DNA of 64,000 bases from Falsirhodobacter sp. 20TX0035. GTDB lineage: Bacteria; Pseudomonadota; Alphaproteobacteria; Rhodobacterales; Rhodobacteraceae. Both the position numbers and the translations under genes were made by a program. Shown here piece after piece: positions 48,827-58,217 of the stretch. The first letter of the stretch is position 1, and every line of letters begins with the position of its first letter. The stretch lies in NCBI RefSeq assembly GCF_028307215.1, contig NZ_JAQMHV010000002.1, positions 62,001-126,000 on the forward strand, in the 5' to 3' direction. Below the pieces are notes generated by a model. The model was not told the origin of the DNA. It did no database searches and saw only the letters and a list, made by a program, of their open reading frames with translations.

Positions 48827-50341
48827 TCAGGCCAGATCACGCTCCAGCAGCGCGGCGGGGAGGTTCTGGAAGGCGACGGGGCGCAGGAAGCGGCGGATCG
48901 ACAGCGTGCCGACCGAGGTGGCGCCGAAGTTGGTGGAGGCGGGGTAAGGGCCGCCATGCACCATGGAATCGACCACCTCCACCCCCGTAGGGAAGCCGTT
49001 GACCAGCACGCGGCCGGCCTTGCGTTCCACGACCGGCAGCAGTTTGCGCGCGGTTTCGGTGTCGGCGTCTTCCATGTGGATGGTGATGGTCAGCTGCCCT
49101 TCGAGGCCCTTGGCCAGACGGACCATCTCCTCGGTGCCGTTGGTGCGGACGACCAGACCCAGCGGGCCGAACACCTCCTCGCCCAGCGTGTGATCTTCCA
49201 GGAAGGCGTCCGAGGACACTTCGTAGAGGTTCGGGCTGACTTGGCGGCCGTTGCTTTCGGTGGACACGACCGGACGGACCGAGTTGCGGCTGTCGAAGCG
49301 TTCCTTGCCCTTGTGATAGGCGTCGGCGATGCCGTTGGTCAGCATGGTCTGCGGGGCGGCGGCTTCCAGCGCCTTGGCGGTGGCGGCGACAAAGGTGTCA
49401 CCGGCGGCGCCCTTCGGCACCACGGCGATGCCGGGATTGGTGCAGAATTGGCCCGCGCCCATGGTCAGCGACCCGGCCCAGCCTTGGCCCAAAGCCTCGC
49501 CGCGGGCGGCCAGCGCCTCGGGCAGCATGAACATCGGGTTGACGGAGCCGAGTTCGCCGAAGAACGGGATCGGTTCGGGGCGTTGGGCGCACAGGTCGAA
49601 CAGCGCCCGACCGCCGCCAAGGCTGCCGGTGAAGCCGACGGCCTTGATGCGCGGATGCTGGACAAGGCTGGTGCCCACGTCGCGCTTGCCGCCCTGAATC
49701 AGGCTGAAGACGCCCTTCGGCATCCCCGTCTTCTCGATCGCGGCGTGGATCGCCTCGGCCACGATCTCCCCGGTGCCGGGATGGGCGGAGTGGCCCTTGA
49801 CCACGACCGGGCAGCCGGCGGCGAGCGCGGCCGCCGTGTCGCCCCCGGCGGTGGAGAAGGCGAGCGGGAAGTTCGACGCGCCGAACACCGCCACCGGCCC
49901 GATCGGGCGCTGGATCATGCGGATTTCCGGGCGCGCGGCGGGCTGGCGGTCCGGCATGGCCGCGTCCGTGCGGCGGTCAAGGTAGGCGCCGTCGCGGATG
50001 TGCTGGGCAAAGAGGCGCAGCTGGCCCGTGGTGCGGCCGCGTTCGCCCTGAAGGCGGGCGGTGGGCAGGCCGGTTTCCTGGCTGCCGATTTCCGTGATGG
50101 CCTCGGCGCGGGCCTCGATCTCGTCGGCGATGGTGTCAAGGAAGGCGGCGCGTTCTTCGCGGGTGGTGTAGGCGTAGGTCCAGAACGCCTCTTCCGCCGC
50201 CTCGCAGGCGCGGTTCACCAGATCCACCGTCCCGACCGAGAACTGGTGGACGGGGCCAGTGGCCGGTTCGGAGGCGAAGGTCGCGTCCGTTGCAATCCAT
50301 TCGCCGGCGATCAGGTGCTTGCCGTGGGGAGTGAAGGTCAT
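48827..50341 (-). CDS. Alpha-ketoglutaric semialdehyde dehydrogenase (2,5-dioxovalerate dehydrogenase)
   Basis: A 504-residue aldehyde dehydrogenase of the KGSADH branch: HLIAGEWIATDATF at the start, FGASNFPLAFSTAGGDTAAAL, catalytic Glu in FFGELGSVNP, and catalytic Cys in GAGQFCTNPG. It oxidises 2,5-dioxopentanoate to 2-oxoglutarate, the last step of oxidative uronate/aldarate degradation. Its ATG lies 3 bases after the uronate dehydrogenase stop, which supports that pathway. Enzymes for the intermediate dehydrations are not in the window. Confidence 0.93.
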   Translation of the reverse strand: MTFTPHGKHLIAGEWIATDATFASEPATGPVHQFSVGTVDLVNRACEAAEEAFWTYAYTTREERAAFLDTIADEIEARAEAITEIGSQETGLPTARLQGERGRTTGQLRLFAQHIRDGAYLDRRTDAAMPDRQPAARPEIRMIQRPIGPVAVFGASNFPLAFSTAGGDTAAALAAGCPVVVKGHSAHPGTGEIVAEAIHAAIEKTGMPKGVFSLIQGGKRDVGTSLVQHPRIKAVGFTGSLGGGRALFDLCAQRPEPIPFFGELGSVNPMFMLPEALAARGEALGQGWAGSLTMGAGQFCTNPGIAVVPKGAAGDTFVAATAKALEAAAPQTMLTNGIADAYHKGKERFDSRNSVRPVVSTESNGRQVSPNLYEVSSDAFLEDHTLGEEVFGPLGLVVRTNGTEEMVRLAKGLEGQLTITIHMEDADTETARKLLPVVERKAGRVLVNGFPTGVEVVDSMVHGGPYPASTNFGATSVGTLSIRRFLRPVAFQNLPAALLERDLA

Positions 50342-50344
50342 GGA

Positions 50345-51139
50345 TCAGTCCTTGTGGATGGGGTCTTGGGTGAACATGCCGCCCTGCCAGATGGCGTTCG
50401 GATGGTCGGCGGGCGGCGGCGTCATGCGGGCGTCGAGACCTTCGCGGAAGGACTCGGAATTGGCTTTGGGCTTCCAGCCGAGGAAGCTGGCGGCGGAGTT
50501 GTCCCACCACGTGCCGTCGTTGTCCGACACGCCCCACACTATGGGGCAGCCAAGGCGCGGGACAAGGAAGCAGCGGCGGATCAGGTCGGTGAAGTCGTCA
50601 TGCGACATCCAGGTGGACAGCATGCGGTGGTTCGCCGGTTCCGCAAAGCAGGATCCGATGCGGACGATGGCCGTTTCCTGCCCGAACTTCGAATGGTAGA
50701 GGCTGGCCATCGCCTCGCCGAAGCATTTGGACACGCCGTAAAGGCCGTCGGGCTTCATCGGCATGTCGGGCGTCAGGTATTCGTCCTGCCGGTAGAAACC
50801 GATGGTGTGGTTCGAACTGGCAAAGACGATGCGGGGCTGGCTGTGGGCGCGCGCGGCCTCGTACAGGTTGTAGACGCCTTGGATGTTGCCGTTCAGGATC
50901 TTGTCGAAGGACTGTTCCACCGACACGCCACCTAGATGGACAATCCCGTCGCAGCCTTCGACCAGTTTCAGGACCGCCGCCTCGTCCCCCAGATCGCAGG
51001 GCATGATCTCCTCATGCGGGGCGGCGTCGCCCATGTCGGCGATGTCGGACAGACGTATGATATCGGCCAGCGGGCGCAATTTCTCGCGCATCACGCGGCC
51101 CAGACCCCCGGCCGCGCCGGTGATCAACAGGCGGTGCAT
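50345..51139 (-). CDS. udh: Uronate dehydrogenase
   Basis: A 264-residue extended short-chain dehydrogenase starting MHRLLITGAAGGLGRVMREKL, with SDIADMGDAAPHEEI, catalytic Ser in FASSNHTIGFY and the Y-x-x-x-K pair in YGVSKCFGE. This pattern matches bacterial Udh, which oxidises D-galacturonate or D-glucuronate to the aldarolactone with NAD. GGGAGGGG precedes the ATG at 51139. It is coupled to the semialdehyde dehydrogenase gene. The product lactone would need a lactonase; the SMP-30 protein near 2 kb is one candidate. Confidence 0.92.
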   Translation of the reverse strand: MHRLLITGAAGGLGRVMREKLRPLADIIRLSDIADMGDAAPHEEIMPCDLGDEAAVLKLVEGCDGIVHLGGVSVEQSFDKILNGNIQGVYNLYEAARAHSQPRIVFASSNHTIGFYRQDEYLTPDMPMKPDGLYGVSKCFGEAMASLYHSKFGQETAIVRIGSCFAEPANHRMLSTWMSHDDFTDLIRRCFLVPRLGCPIVWGVSDNDGTWWDNSAASFLGWKPKANSESFREGLDARMTPPPADHPNAIWQGGMFTQDPIHKD

Positions 51140-51248
51140 CAGATCCCCTCCCTTGGTTTCTGCAAAGTCATCATACAAGCTGAGAGCGGATCGTCCAGCG
51201 TGTCTGATAAAAAAGCCGGGAGGCAGCGCGGCTGCCGCCGGTGGGATT

Positions 51249-52502
51249 TCAAAACGCCTTCATCACGATGCCGCGGATCTGGTCCAGGGCCAGCGCGGCA
51301 AAGGCCAGCGTGCACAGCACGAGCATGATGTTGGAGAACAGGTTGTTGCGCCATTCGCGCGGCACGCGGTCCGAGTTCAGGATCCAGATCAGCGTCACCG
51401 ACATGAAGGGCATGAAGAAGGCGCCCAGCACGCCATAGGCCAGGATGAGGTAGACCGGCTGGCCAAGGAACAGCATGACGATCGGCGGGAAGGTCAGCCA
51501 GCAGAGGTAGGCCTTGTAGAAGCGGCCCCCCGCCAGACGGTCGGGATCGTTCTGAGGGCGCTTCAGGATGCCGCCCAGGAAATCGGCGAACATCAGGCTG
51601 ACGCCGTTCCAAACGCCGAGGAGCGAGCTCATGGACGCGGCCCAGAAGCCGACAAGGAACAGCTTGCTCATCCACACGCCATAGCGGTCGCCGAGGACGG
51701 TGGCGAGGTCGACCATCCCCTCATCGCCGTTGCTGATGGCGATCCCGGCGGAATAGAGGAGTTCCGCCCCCACGATCAGAGTGGCGATCACGAAGATGCC
51801 CGTCACGATATAGGCGATGCTGTTGTCCAGACGCATCACGCGCATGAAGCGCGGCGTGTCCCAGCCCTTTTCGCGCAGCCAGTAGCCATAGGCGGCCAGC
51901 GTGATCGTGCCGCCGACGCCACCCGCCACGCTGAGGACGTTGATCAGCGCGCCTTCGGGGATCCGCGGGATCAGGCCGGCGATGATCTCACCCAGGTTCG
52001 GCAGGGTGAAGGCGGCGGCCAGAAGGACCGTGACGAACATCAGCGCGACAAGGGCCGTGAGGGCCTTTTCAAACAGGTCGTAGCGCCCGGTCCACACGAG
52101 GGCGAGGCCGATGAGGCCCGACAGGATGCCCCAGACCGGCACGCCCACGAACGGGAAGAGCGAGTAGAGCGCGAGTCCCGTGCCCGCCATGGCCGCGGCG
52201 CCGTAGACAAAGCCCCAGATCACGATGTAGGGGCCGAAATACCAGTGCGTCCAGCGGCCGAGGCTGCTCCACCCCTCGAAGATCGTGCGGCCGCTGGCGA
52301 GGCTGTAGCGGCCCGCGCCTTCGACGATGATGATCTTCATGATGCAGCCCGCGACCACCGCCCACAGCAGGGCATAGCCGTACTTGCTGCCCGCGACGGT
52401 GGTGGCGATCAGATCGACCGCGCCGACGCCCGTGGCCGCCACGACCAGGCCGGGGCCGACCAGGCTCCACCTTGGCTCGGCCCCATTCGTTTGATGGCTC
52501 AT
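51249..52502 (-). CDS. Nramp-like membrane carrier lacking the canonical metal motifs
   Basis: A 417-residue protein with about 11 TM helices and clear overall Nramp/MntH similarity (GPGLVVAATG...AGSKYGYALLWAV). The TM1 metal motif D-P-G-N is replaced by GAVD at 27-30. The TM6 M-P-H-N is replaced by TLAA at 201-204. Known Nramp metal transport depends on the TM1 Asp and Asn and on the TM6 Met, so divalent metal import is doubtful. It stands 109 bases upstream of uronate dehydrogenase on the same strand. A role in taking up uronate or another organic substrate is an inference from context. GGGAGGAAC precedes the start at 52502. Confidence 0.85.
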   Translation of the reverse strand: MSHQTNGAEPRWSLVGPGLVVAATGVGAVDLIATTVAGSKYGYALLWAVVAGCIMKIIIVEGAGRYSLASGRTIFEGWSSLGRWTHWYFGPYIVIWGFVYGAAAMAGTGLALYSLFPFVGVPVWGILSGLIGLALVWTGRYDLFEKALTALVALMFVTVLLAAAFTLPNLGEIIAGLIPRIPEGALINVLSVAGGVGGTITLAAYGYWLREKGWDTPRFMRVMRLDNSIAYIVTGIFVIATLIVGAELLYSAGIAISNGDEGMVDLATVLGDRYGVWMSKLFLVGFWAASMSSLLGVWNGVSLMFADFLGGILKRPQNDPDRLAGGRFYKAYLCWLTFPPIVMLFLGQPVYLILAYGVLGAFFMPFMSVTLIWILNSDRVPREWRNNLFSNIMLVLCTLAFAALALDQIRGIVMKAF

Positions 52503-52598
52503 CCCGTGTTCCTCCCTTTTCCGTGATCGGACCGTAGCGGGGGGAGGGTGGTCGCGCAACCGATGCGGCGGTCTCGCGCCGGCGACATTCGCAGCCTT

Positions 52599-52961
52599 TC
52601 AGGCGGCCGTGCGTTCGTCATAGGCGTGGCGCGCGGCCTCCACCTCGGCCATGTTCTCGCACGTCCAACGATACAGGGCGCGGAACGGCATCAGCAGGGT
52701 GACCCCCATCGGGCTGAGCGCGTATTCCACGGAAATGGGCGTGGTGTGCAGCACCTGCCGCGTGATTAGGCCGTTGCGTTCCAGCCGCCGCAGCGTCTGG
52801 CTGAGGGATTTCTGCGACACCCCTTCCAGCCGCCGCTTCAGCTCGTTGAAGCGGGTGGGCTGCTCGCTCAGCACGGTGAGGATCATCATCGACCACTTGT
52901 CGGCGATCTGTTCGAACAGCAGGCGGCTGGGGCAATCGACCGAAAAGCGGGTGCCGTCCAT
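52599..52961 (-). CDS. HxlR-family transcriptional regulator
   Basis: A 120-residue winged-helix protein with the HxlR N-terminus (CPSRLLFEQIADKWSMMIL), the conserved Cys near residue 9 and the recognition helix region QKSLSQTLRRLERNGLI. Many HxlR proteins sense aldehydes, quinones or thiol stress through that Cys. It is divergent from an ene-reductase gene across a 95-base gap holding a large dyad, so it probably controls that gene and itself. It may also influence the Nramp-like/uronate genes downstream on its strand. GGAGG fixes the start at 52961. Confidence 0.92.
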   Translation of the reverse strand: MDGTRFSVDCPSRLLFEQIADKWSMMILTVLSEQPTRFNELKRRLEGVSQKSLSQTLRRLERNGLITRQVLHTTPISVEYALSPMGVTLLMPFRALYRWTCENMAEVEAARHAYDERTAA

Positions 52962-52990
52962 GGTATCCTCCGGGTAACCTGGTGAGGTGA

Positions 52991-53027
52991 AGGTATCCAA
53001 TTGACACCAGGTGTTCAACCTATACCT
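52991..53027. promoter_or_regulatory. HxlR operator: concentric dyads centred on 53009
   Basis: ACACC-A-GGTGT (53004-53014) is a perfect palindrome. Exactly concentric with it are AGGTAT (52991-52996) and ATACCT (53022-53027). On the minus strand TTGAAC-N17-TACCTT overlaps the dyad and would serve hxlR. Two-fold symmetry of this size fits a dimeric winged-helix repressor bound over both divergent promoters. Confidence 0.6.
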
Positions 53028-53056
53028 AAGGCCGACCTGTCACGTAAGGATGATCC

Positions 53057-54151
53057 ATGTCGCCCAACGCCTTGTTCCAGCCCTTCACCTTCAAGGGGCT
53101 GACCCTGCCCAACCGCATCGTGATGGCCCCGATGACCCGGGGCATGGCCCCCGAAGGCATCCCGGGCGCAGGGCAGGCCGCCTATTACCGCAAGCGCGCC
53201 GAAGGCGAGGTGGGCCTGATCCTGACCGAAGGCACCGTGATCGACCGCCCCGCGTCGCGCAACCTGCCGGGCATCCCCTTCTTCCATGGCGATGCCGCCC
53301 TGTCGGGCTGGGCCGGGGTGGTGCAGGCCGTGCACGAGGCGGGCGGCAAGATCGGCCCGCAGGTGTGGCACACCGGGTCCACCCGCGCGGGGGAGTGGGC
53401 GCCGGACGCGCCGGTGGAAAGCCCCTCGGCCCTCGTAGGCCCCGGTGATCCGCGCGGCGTCGCCATGACCGAGGAGGACATCGCCGACGCGGTGGCCGCC
53501 TTCGCCAAGGCCGCGGCGGACGCCAAGGCCACGGGCTTCGACGTGGTCGAACTGCACGGCGCGCATGGCTATCTGATCGACCAGTTCTTCTGGGGCGGCA
53601 CCAACCTGCGCGAGGACGCCTTCGGCGGCGCCACCATCCGCGAACGCTCACGCTTCGCGGCCGAGGCGGTGCGCGCGGTCCGGGCGGCCGTCGGCCCCGA
53701 TTTCCCCGTGATCCTGCGGGTCAGCCAGTGGAAGCAGCAGGACTACGCCGCGCGCCTCGCCTCCACGCCTCAGGAGATGACGGACTGGCTTCTGCCGCTG
53801 GTGGAGGCGGGGGTGGATGTGCTGCACTGTTCGCAGCGCCGCTTCTGGGAACCGGAATTCGCCGATCTGGACCCGGTCCTGAACTTCGCGGGCTGGGCCA
53901 AGAAGCTGACGGGCGCGACCACGATCAGCGTGGGCTCCGTCGGCCTGAACTCGGACTTCATGACGGCCTTCGGGGGCGAAAGCTCCGCCCACTCCCCCCT
54001 TGATGATCTGATCGCGCGGATGGAGCGTGAGGAGTTCGACCTGATCGCCGTGGGCCGGGCCCTGATCTCGGATCCGCTGTGGGCGCGCAAGGTGCGGCTG
54101 GGGCAGCCGGTGGAAGGCTTCGACGCGGCCCATCTGGCCGAACTGAACTGA
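53057..54151 (+). CDS. Old yellow enzyme family oxidoreductase controlled by HxlR
   Basis: A 364-residue FMN-binding ene-reductase. It has LFQPFTFKGLTLPNRIVMAPMTRGMA, GPQVWHTGSTR, VELHGAHGYLIDQFFWGGTNLREDAFGG and DLIAVGRALISDPLWARKV. It belongs to the classical OYE branch and has only modest resemblance to the NamA-like enzyme at 47.6 kb. It lies opposite an HxlR regulator, a pairing often induced by electrophiles. Natural substrate unknown. Confidence 0.9.
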   Translation: MSPNALFQPFTFKGLTLPNRIVMAPMTRGMAPEGIPGAGQAAYYRKRAEGEVGLILTEGTVIDRPASRNLPGIPFFHGDAALSGWAGVVQAVHEAGGKIGPQVWHTGSTRAGEWAPDAPVESPSALVGPGDPRGVAMTEEDIADAVAAFAKAAADAKATGFDVVELHGAHGYLIDQFFWGGTNLREDAFGGATIRERSRFAAEAVRAVRAAVGPDFPVILRVSQWKQQDYAARLASTPQEMTDWLLPLVEAGVDVLHCSQRRFWEPEFADLDPVLNFAGWAKKLTGATTISVGSVGLNSDFMTAFGGESSAHSPLDDLIARMEREEFDLIAVGRALISDPLWARKVRLGQPVEGFDAAHLAELN

Positions 54152-54215
54152 CGTCGGGGCGGGGGGCGTTTAGGAAGCGCCCCCAAAGCGTCCATTGATG
54201 TTCGAGGATGCAAAG

Positions 54216-54247
54216 AAAAAAGGCGGGTTGTATAAACCAGCCTTTTT
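54216..54247 (+). terminator. Rho-independent terminator after the ene-reductase gene
   Basis: GGCGGGTT (54222-54229) pairs with AACCAGCC (54235-54242) with one mismatch, loop GTATA. It is flanked by six A residues upstream and five T residues downstream, so it can work in both directions. It lies 65 bases after the stop. Confidence 0.85.
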
Positions 54248-54263
54248 CCATTACCTCTATCAA

Positions 54264-54284
54264 AACTTTTCTTTATGGAAAGTT
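54264..54284 (+). promoter_or_regulatory. Dyad upstream of the hydantoin operon
   Basis: AACTTT (54264-54269) and AAAGTT (54279-54284) form a 6-base dyad with a 9-base spacer in the AT-rich stretch before the nine-gene operon. It contains a T-N11-A arrangement and could be the site of the operon's own LysR regulator. Confidence 0.35.
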
Positions 54285-54304
54285 CGGGCGGCTTCAGAAG
54301 GAAA

Positions 54305-54322
54305 AGGCAGACGCGGGTCTGC
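54305..54322 (+). other. Leader hairpin just before the hydantoin operon ribosome site
   Basis: GGCAGAC (54305-54311) pairs perfectly with GTCTGCC (54316-54322) around GCGG, ending 9 bases before the AGGAG ribosome site of the first gene. It may stabilise the mRNA 5' end or affect initiation. Confidence 0.45.
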
Positions 54323-54343
54323 CTGAACCGACAGGAGCTCACG

Positions 54344-55189
54344 ATGGTCATTCGCCGATCCTTCTTCATCCTTGCCCTTGGTTGCGCGACTGGCCTGACC
54401 TCCCCCGCGCTGGCGCAGGACGGCCTGCGCGTCGCGCTGGACGGGACGTTTGCGCCCCACGCCATGCCCAGCTTGTCGGGCGGGGTGGAAGGGTTCAACG
54501 TGGATCTGGCCAAGCTGATCGCCGAACGGCTGGGCACCACGGTGCAGATCGACGCCGCGCAGTTTTCCGGCCTGATCCCGGCCATGCAGGCGGGCACCTA
54601 CGATTTCCTTGTGGCCCCGGTCACCGTCACGCCCGAACGGGCGGAGAACATGATCTTCACCGAAGGCTTCATGGACACGAACTTCACCTTCGTCCAGAAG
54701 GCGGGCACCCCCCCGGGCGAGACGATCGAAGATTACCGCGGCCAGTCGATCGCTGTGAACAAGGGATCGGCCTACGACACCTACGCCAACGAACATGCGG
54801 CGGAATACGACCTGACCGTCACCTCCTACGGCACCGCGACCGACGCGGTGGAGGCGGTGCTGACCGGCCGGGCCGACGCCTCGCTGACCGGGTCCACCGT
54901 GGCCGCCTGGGCCGTGAAGAAGAACTCGCGCCTGGAACTGGGGGCGGAGATCGCCACGGGCCAGGTCTGGGGCCTGCCCTTCCGCAAGGACGACGTGGCC
55001 AACCGCAACAAGGTGGACGCGGTGCTGGAATGCCTGAAGACCGACGGATCGCTGGCCAAGCTGTCCGAGAAGTGGCTGGGCGTGACGCCGGCCGAAGGGT
55101 CCACCATCCTGACGCCCGTCGCGGGCTACGGCGTGCCCGGCCTGCCCGGATACGAGGATACCGCCCACGAGATCGCCTGCCCTTCCTGA
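54344..55189 (+). CDS. Hydantoin-operon ABC importer, family 3 binding protein
   Basis: A 281-residue periplasmic protein with a signal peptide ([25 protein letters not shown]). The polar-amino-acid binding fold includes [33 protein letters not shown]-like [21 protein letters not shown], and a C-terminal Cys pair. The start at 54344 has AGGAG upstream. It heads a nine-gene operon with only short gaps or overlaps. By context it binds a hydantoin, N-carbamoyl amino acid or related ureide rather than a free amino acid. Confidence 0.88.
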   Translation: MVIRRSFFILALGCATGLTSPALAQDGLRVALDGTFAPHAMPSLSGGVEGFNVDLAKLIAERLGTTVQIDAAQFSGLIPAMQAGTYDFLVAPVTVTPERAENMIFTEGFMDTNFTFVQKAGTPPGETIEDYRGQSIAVNKGSAYDTYANEHAAEYDLTVTSYGTATDAVEAVLTGRADASLTGSTVAAWAVKKNSRLELGAEIATGQVWGLPFRKDDVANRNKVDAVLECLKTDGSLAKLSEKWLGVTPAEGSTILTPVAGYGVPGLPGYEDTAHEIACPS

Positions 55190-55208
55190 GCCGGCCGGAG
55201 TTTGTTTC

Positions 55209-55948
<740 letters not shown>

Positions 55949-55949
<1 letters not shown>

Positions 55950-56620
55950 TGGACCGCTTCCTCGACACCTTCTTTGCGCCGCAGGTCTTTGCACGCTACC
56001 TGCCCGAGGTTCTGGCCGCCGTCTGGACGACGCTTTGGCTGGGGATCGTGGTGATCGTGGCGGGGATCGCCCTTGGGCTGCTGCTGGCCTGCCTGCGGGC
56101 GGCGCGCCGGTGGTGGCTGACGCTGCCCATCGTGATCTTCGCCGACATGCTGCGCGCGCTGCCGCCGCTGGTGCTGATCCTGCTGATCTATTTCGGCCTG
56201 CCGGGGCTGGGCATCACCCTGTCCGGCCCGCTGGTCCTGATCCTGGTGCTGACGGCGGTCCTCGCCGCCTTTGCCGAGGAGATCTTCTGGGCCGGCCTGA
56301 CCGCCCTGCCGAAGGGGCAGTGGGAGGCGGGCCGCGCCACGGGATTGTCGTTCACGCAGGTTCTGGTCCGGATCGCGCTGCCGCAGGCGGTGCGGATGGG
56401 GATCCCCTCGCTCGTGAATCGCTCGCTCGCCATCACCAAGATGACGGCGCTCGGCTCCGTCATCGGGGTGAAGGAGATTTTGGCCGTTTCCTCCTCGGCG
56501 CAGGCGGTGTCGGGGTCGGCCACGCCGCTGACGCTGGCGGCGATCGCCTATCTCGCGATCTTCCTGCCGGCCGTGGTTCTGGCCCGCTGGCTGGAACGCC
56601 GCTTCACCTGGAAGGTGTGA
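55949..56620 (+). CDS. Hydantoin-operon ABC importer, permease 1
   Basis: A 223-residue HisM/GlnP-type permease with about five TM helices and the EAA loop WEAGRATGLSFTQVLVRIALPQAVR. The start overlaps the ATPase stop by one base and the gene ends 4 bases before permease 2. Confidence 0.92.
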
Positions 56621-56624
56621 TGTC

Positions 56625-57281
56625 ATGATCGAGATGTTCTTCAACCTCGACATCATGCGCCAGTCGCTGCCCTTGCTGATGGGCGGGCTGTGGATGACGC
56701 TGAAGCTGTGCGCCGTGGTAATCGGGCTGGGGCTGGTGGGCGGGCTGTTTTTGTCGCTGGCCGCCACCTCGCCGCGCCGCTGGCTGCGCTGGCCCGCGAT
56801 GGCGGTGATCGACCTTATGCGCGCCCTGCCGCCGCTGGTCCTGCTGATCTTCATCTATTCCGGCCTGCCCTTCGCGGGGCTGGAGATGCCGGCCTTCGCC
56901 GCCGTCGCCATCGCCTTCCTGCTGAACAACTCCGCCTATTACGCCGAGGTGTATCGCGCGGGCCTGGAATCCCTGCCAAAGGGCCAGTGGGAGGCGGCGC
57001 GGGCCACGGGCCTGTCGATGCCGCAGACGCTGCGCCACGTCATCATCCCGCAGGCCGTGCGCAACGTGCTGCCGGACCTTCTGTCGAACACGGTGGAGGT
57101 GGTGAAGCTCACCTCCCTCGCCTCCGTCGTGTCGCTGGCGGAGCTTCTGTATCAGGCCAACATGGCCCGATCGGTCACCTACAATTCTTCCCCGCTGGTG
57201 CTGGCGGCGGCGATCTACCTCGTGCTTTTGTGGCCGATGGTGCGCCTTGTCAGCCGTTACCAGCGCAAACTTTCCATCTGA
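56625..57281 (+). CDS. Hydantoin-operon ABC importer, permease 2
   Basis: A 218-residue HisM/GlnP-type permease with the EAA loop WEAARATGLSMPQTLRHVIIPQAVR. It forms the heterodimeric channel with permease 1. It ends 10 bases before the carbamoylase gene. Confidence 0.92.
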   Translation: MIEMFFNLDIMRQSLPLLMGGLWMTLKLCAVVIGLGLVGGLFLSLAATSPRRWLRWPAMAVIDLMRALPPLVLLIFIYSGLPFAGLEMPAFAAVAIAFLLNNSAYYAEVYRAGLESLPKGQWEAARATGLSMPQTLRHVIIPQAVRNVLPDLLSNTVEVVKLTSLASVVSLAELLYQANMARSVTYNSSPLVLAAAIYLVLLWPMVRLVSRYQRKLSI

Positions 57282-57291
57282 GGACATTCCC

Positions 57292-58215
57292 ATGAAAATG
57301 ATCGTTGGCGGCGCGCAGATCGGCGGCATCCAGAAGGACGAAGGCCGTCAGGCCGTGGTGGCCCGCATGATGGCGCTGATGGAGCAGGCGCACCAGAAGG
57401 GCGTCGAGTTCCTCGTCTATCCCGAGATGACGCTGACCACCTTCTTCCCCCGCTTCCACGTCGAAGACCGGTCCGAGTTCGACCACTGGTTCGAAACGTC
57501 CATGCCCAACGCCGCCGTGCAGCCGCTGTTCGACATGGCGAAGCGTTTCGGCATGGGCTTCACCTTCGGCTATTGCGAACTGACGCCGGAAGGGTTGCAC
57601 TACAACACCTCCATCATCGTGTCCCCGGAAGGGGAGATCGTGTCGAAATACCGCAAGACCCACCTGCCGGGCCATGCCGAGTACGAGGCCGAGCGCACGC
57701 ACCAGCACCTGGAAAAGCGCTATTTCCTGCCGGGCGACACCGGCTTCAACGTGGTGCGCAACCAAGGCGCGATCATGGGCATGGCGATCTGCAATGACCG
57801 CCGCTGGCCGGAAACCTGGCGCACGCTGGGCCTGCAGGGGGTGGAGCTGGTGACCATCGGCTACAACACCCCCTCGCAGAACAACCTGTCGAAGGAGGAG
57901 GGGATCGAGCGGCGCGTGTATCACCACGAGCTGTCGGTCTGCGCGGGGGCCTACCAGAACTCCACCTACGCCGTCGCCGTGGCGAAATGCGGGATGGAGG
58001 ACGGCAACCACATGTTCGCGGGATCCATCATCGTGGATCCGGACGGCTTCGTGATCGCCCGCGCGGAAGGCGAAGGGGATGAGCTGATCGTGGCCGAGTG
58101 CGATTTCGCCAAATGCGCCTTCGGCAAGTCCACCGTCTTCAACTTCGACGCGCATCGCCGCATCGAGCATTACGGCCGGATCACCGAACAGACCGGCGTG
58201 AAGATCGAGGTCTGA
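57292..58215 (+). CDS. N-carbamoyl-D-amino acid hydrolase (D-carbamoylase)
   Basis: A 307-residue nitrilase-superfamily enzyme. The catalytic triad is Glu45 (YPEMTLTTFF), Lys122 (YRKTHLPGH) and Cys167 (AICNDRRWPE). The NDRRWPE and PFFTR-like TTFFPRF motifs are typical of the Agrobacterium-type D-carbamoylases. It cleaves N-carbamoyl-D-amino acids to D-amino acid, CO2 and ammonia. GAGGA precedes the start. It sits directly before the hydantoinase gene. Confidence 0.92.
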   Translation: MKMIVGGAQIGGIQKDEGRQAVVARMMALMEQAHQKGVEFLVYPEMTLTTFFPRFHVEDRSEFDHWFETSMPNAAVQPLFDMAKRFGMGFTFGYCELTPEGLHYNTSIIVSPEGEIVSKYRKTHLPGHAEYEAERTHQHLEKRYFLPGDTGFNVVRNQGAIMGMAICNDRRWPETWRTLGLQGVELVTIGYNTPSQNNLSKEEGIERRVYHHELSVCAGAYQNSTYAVAVAKCGMEDGNHMFAGSIIVDPDGFVIARAEGEGDELIVAECDFAKCAFGKSTVFNFDAHRRIEHYGRITEQTGVKIEV

Positions 58216-58217
58216 GC

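Noticed and set aside
48140-50935. A 931-codon plus-strand frame opposite namA, the KGSA dehydrogenase and udh
   Set aside because: Gly/Arg/His-rich translation without motifs; three real genes occupy the other strand.
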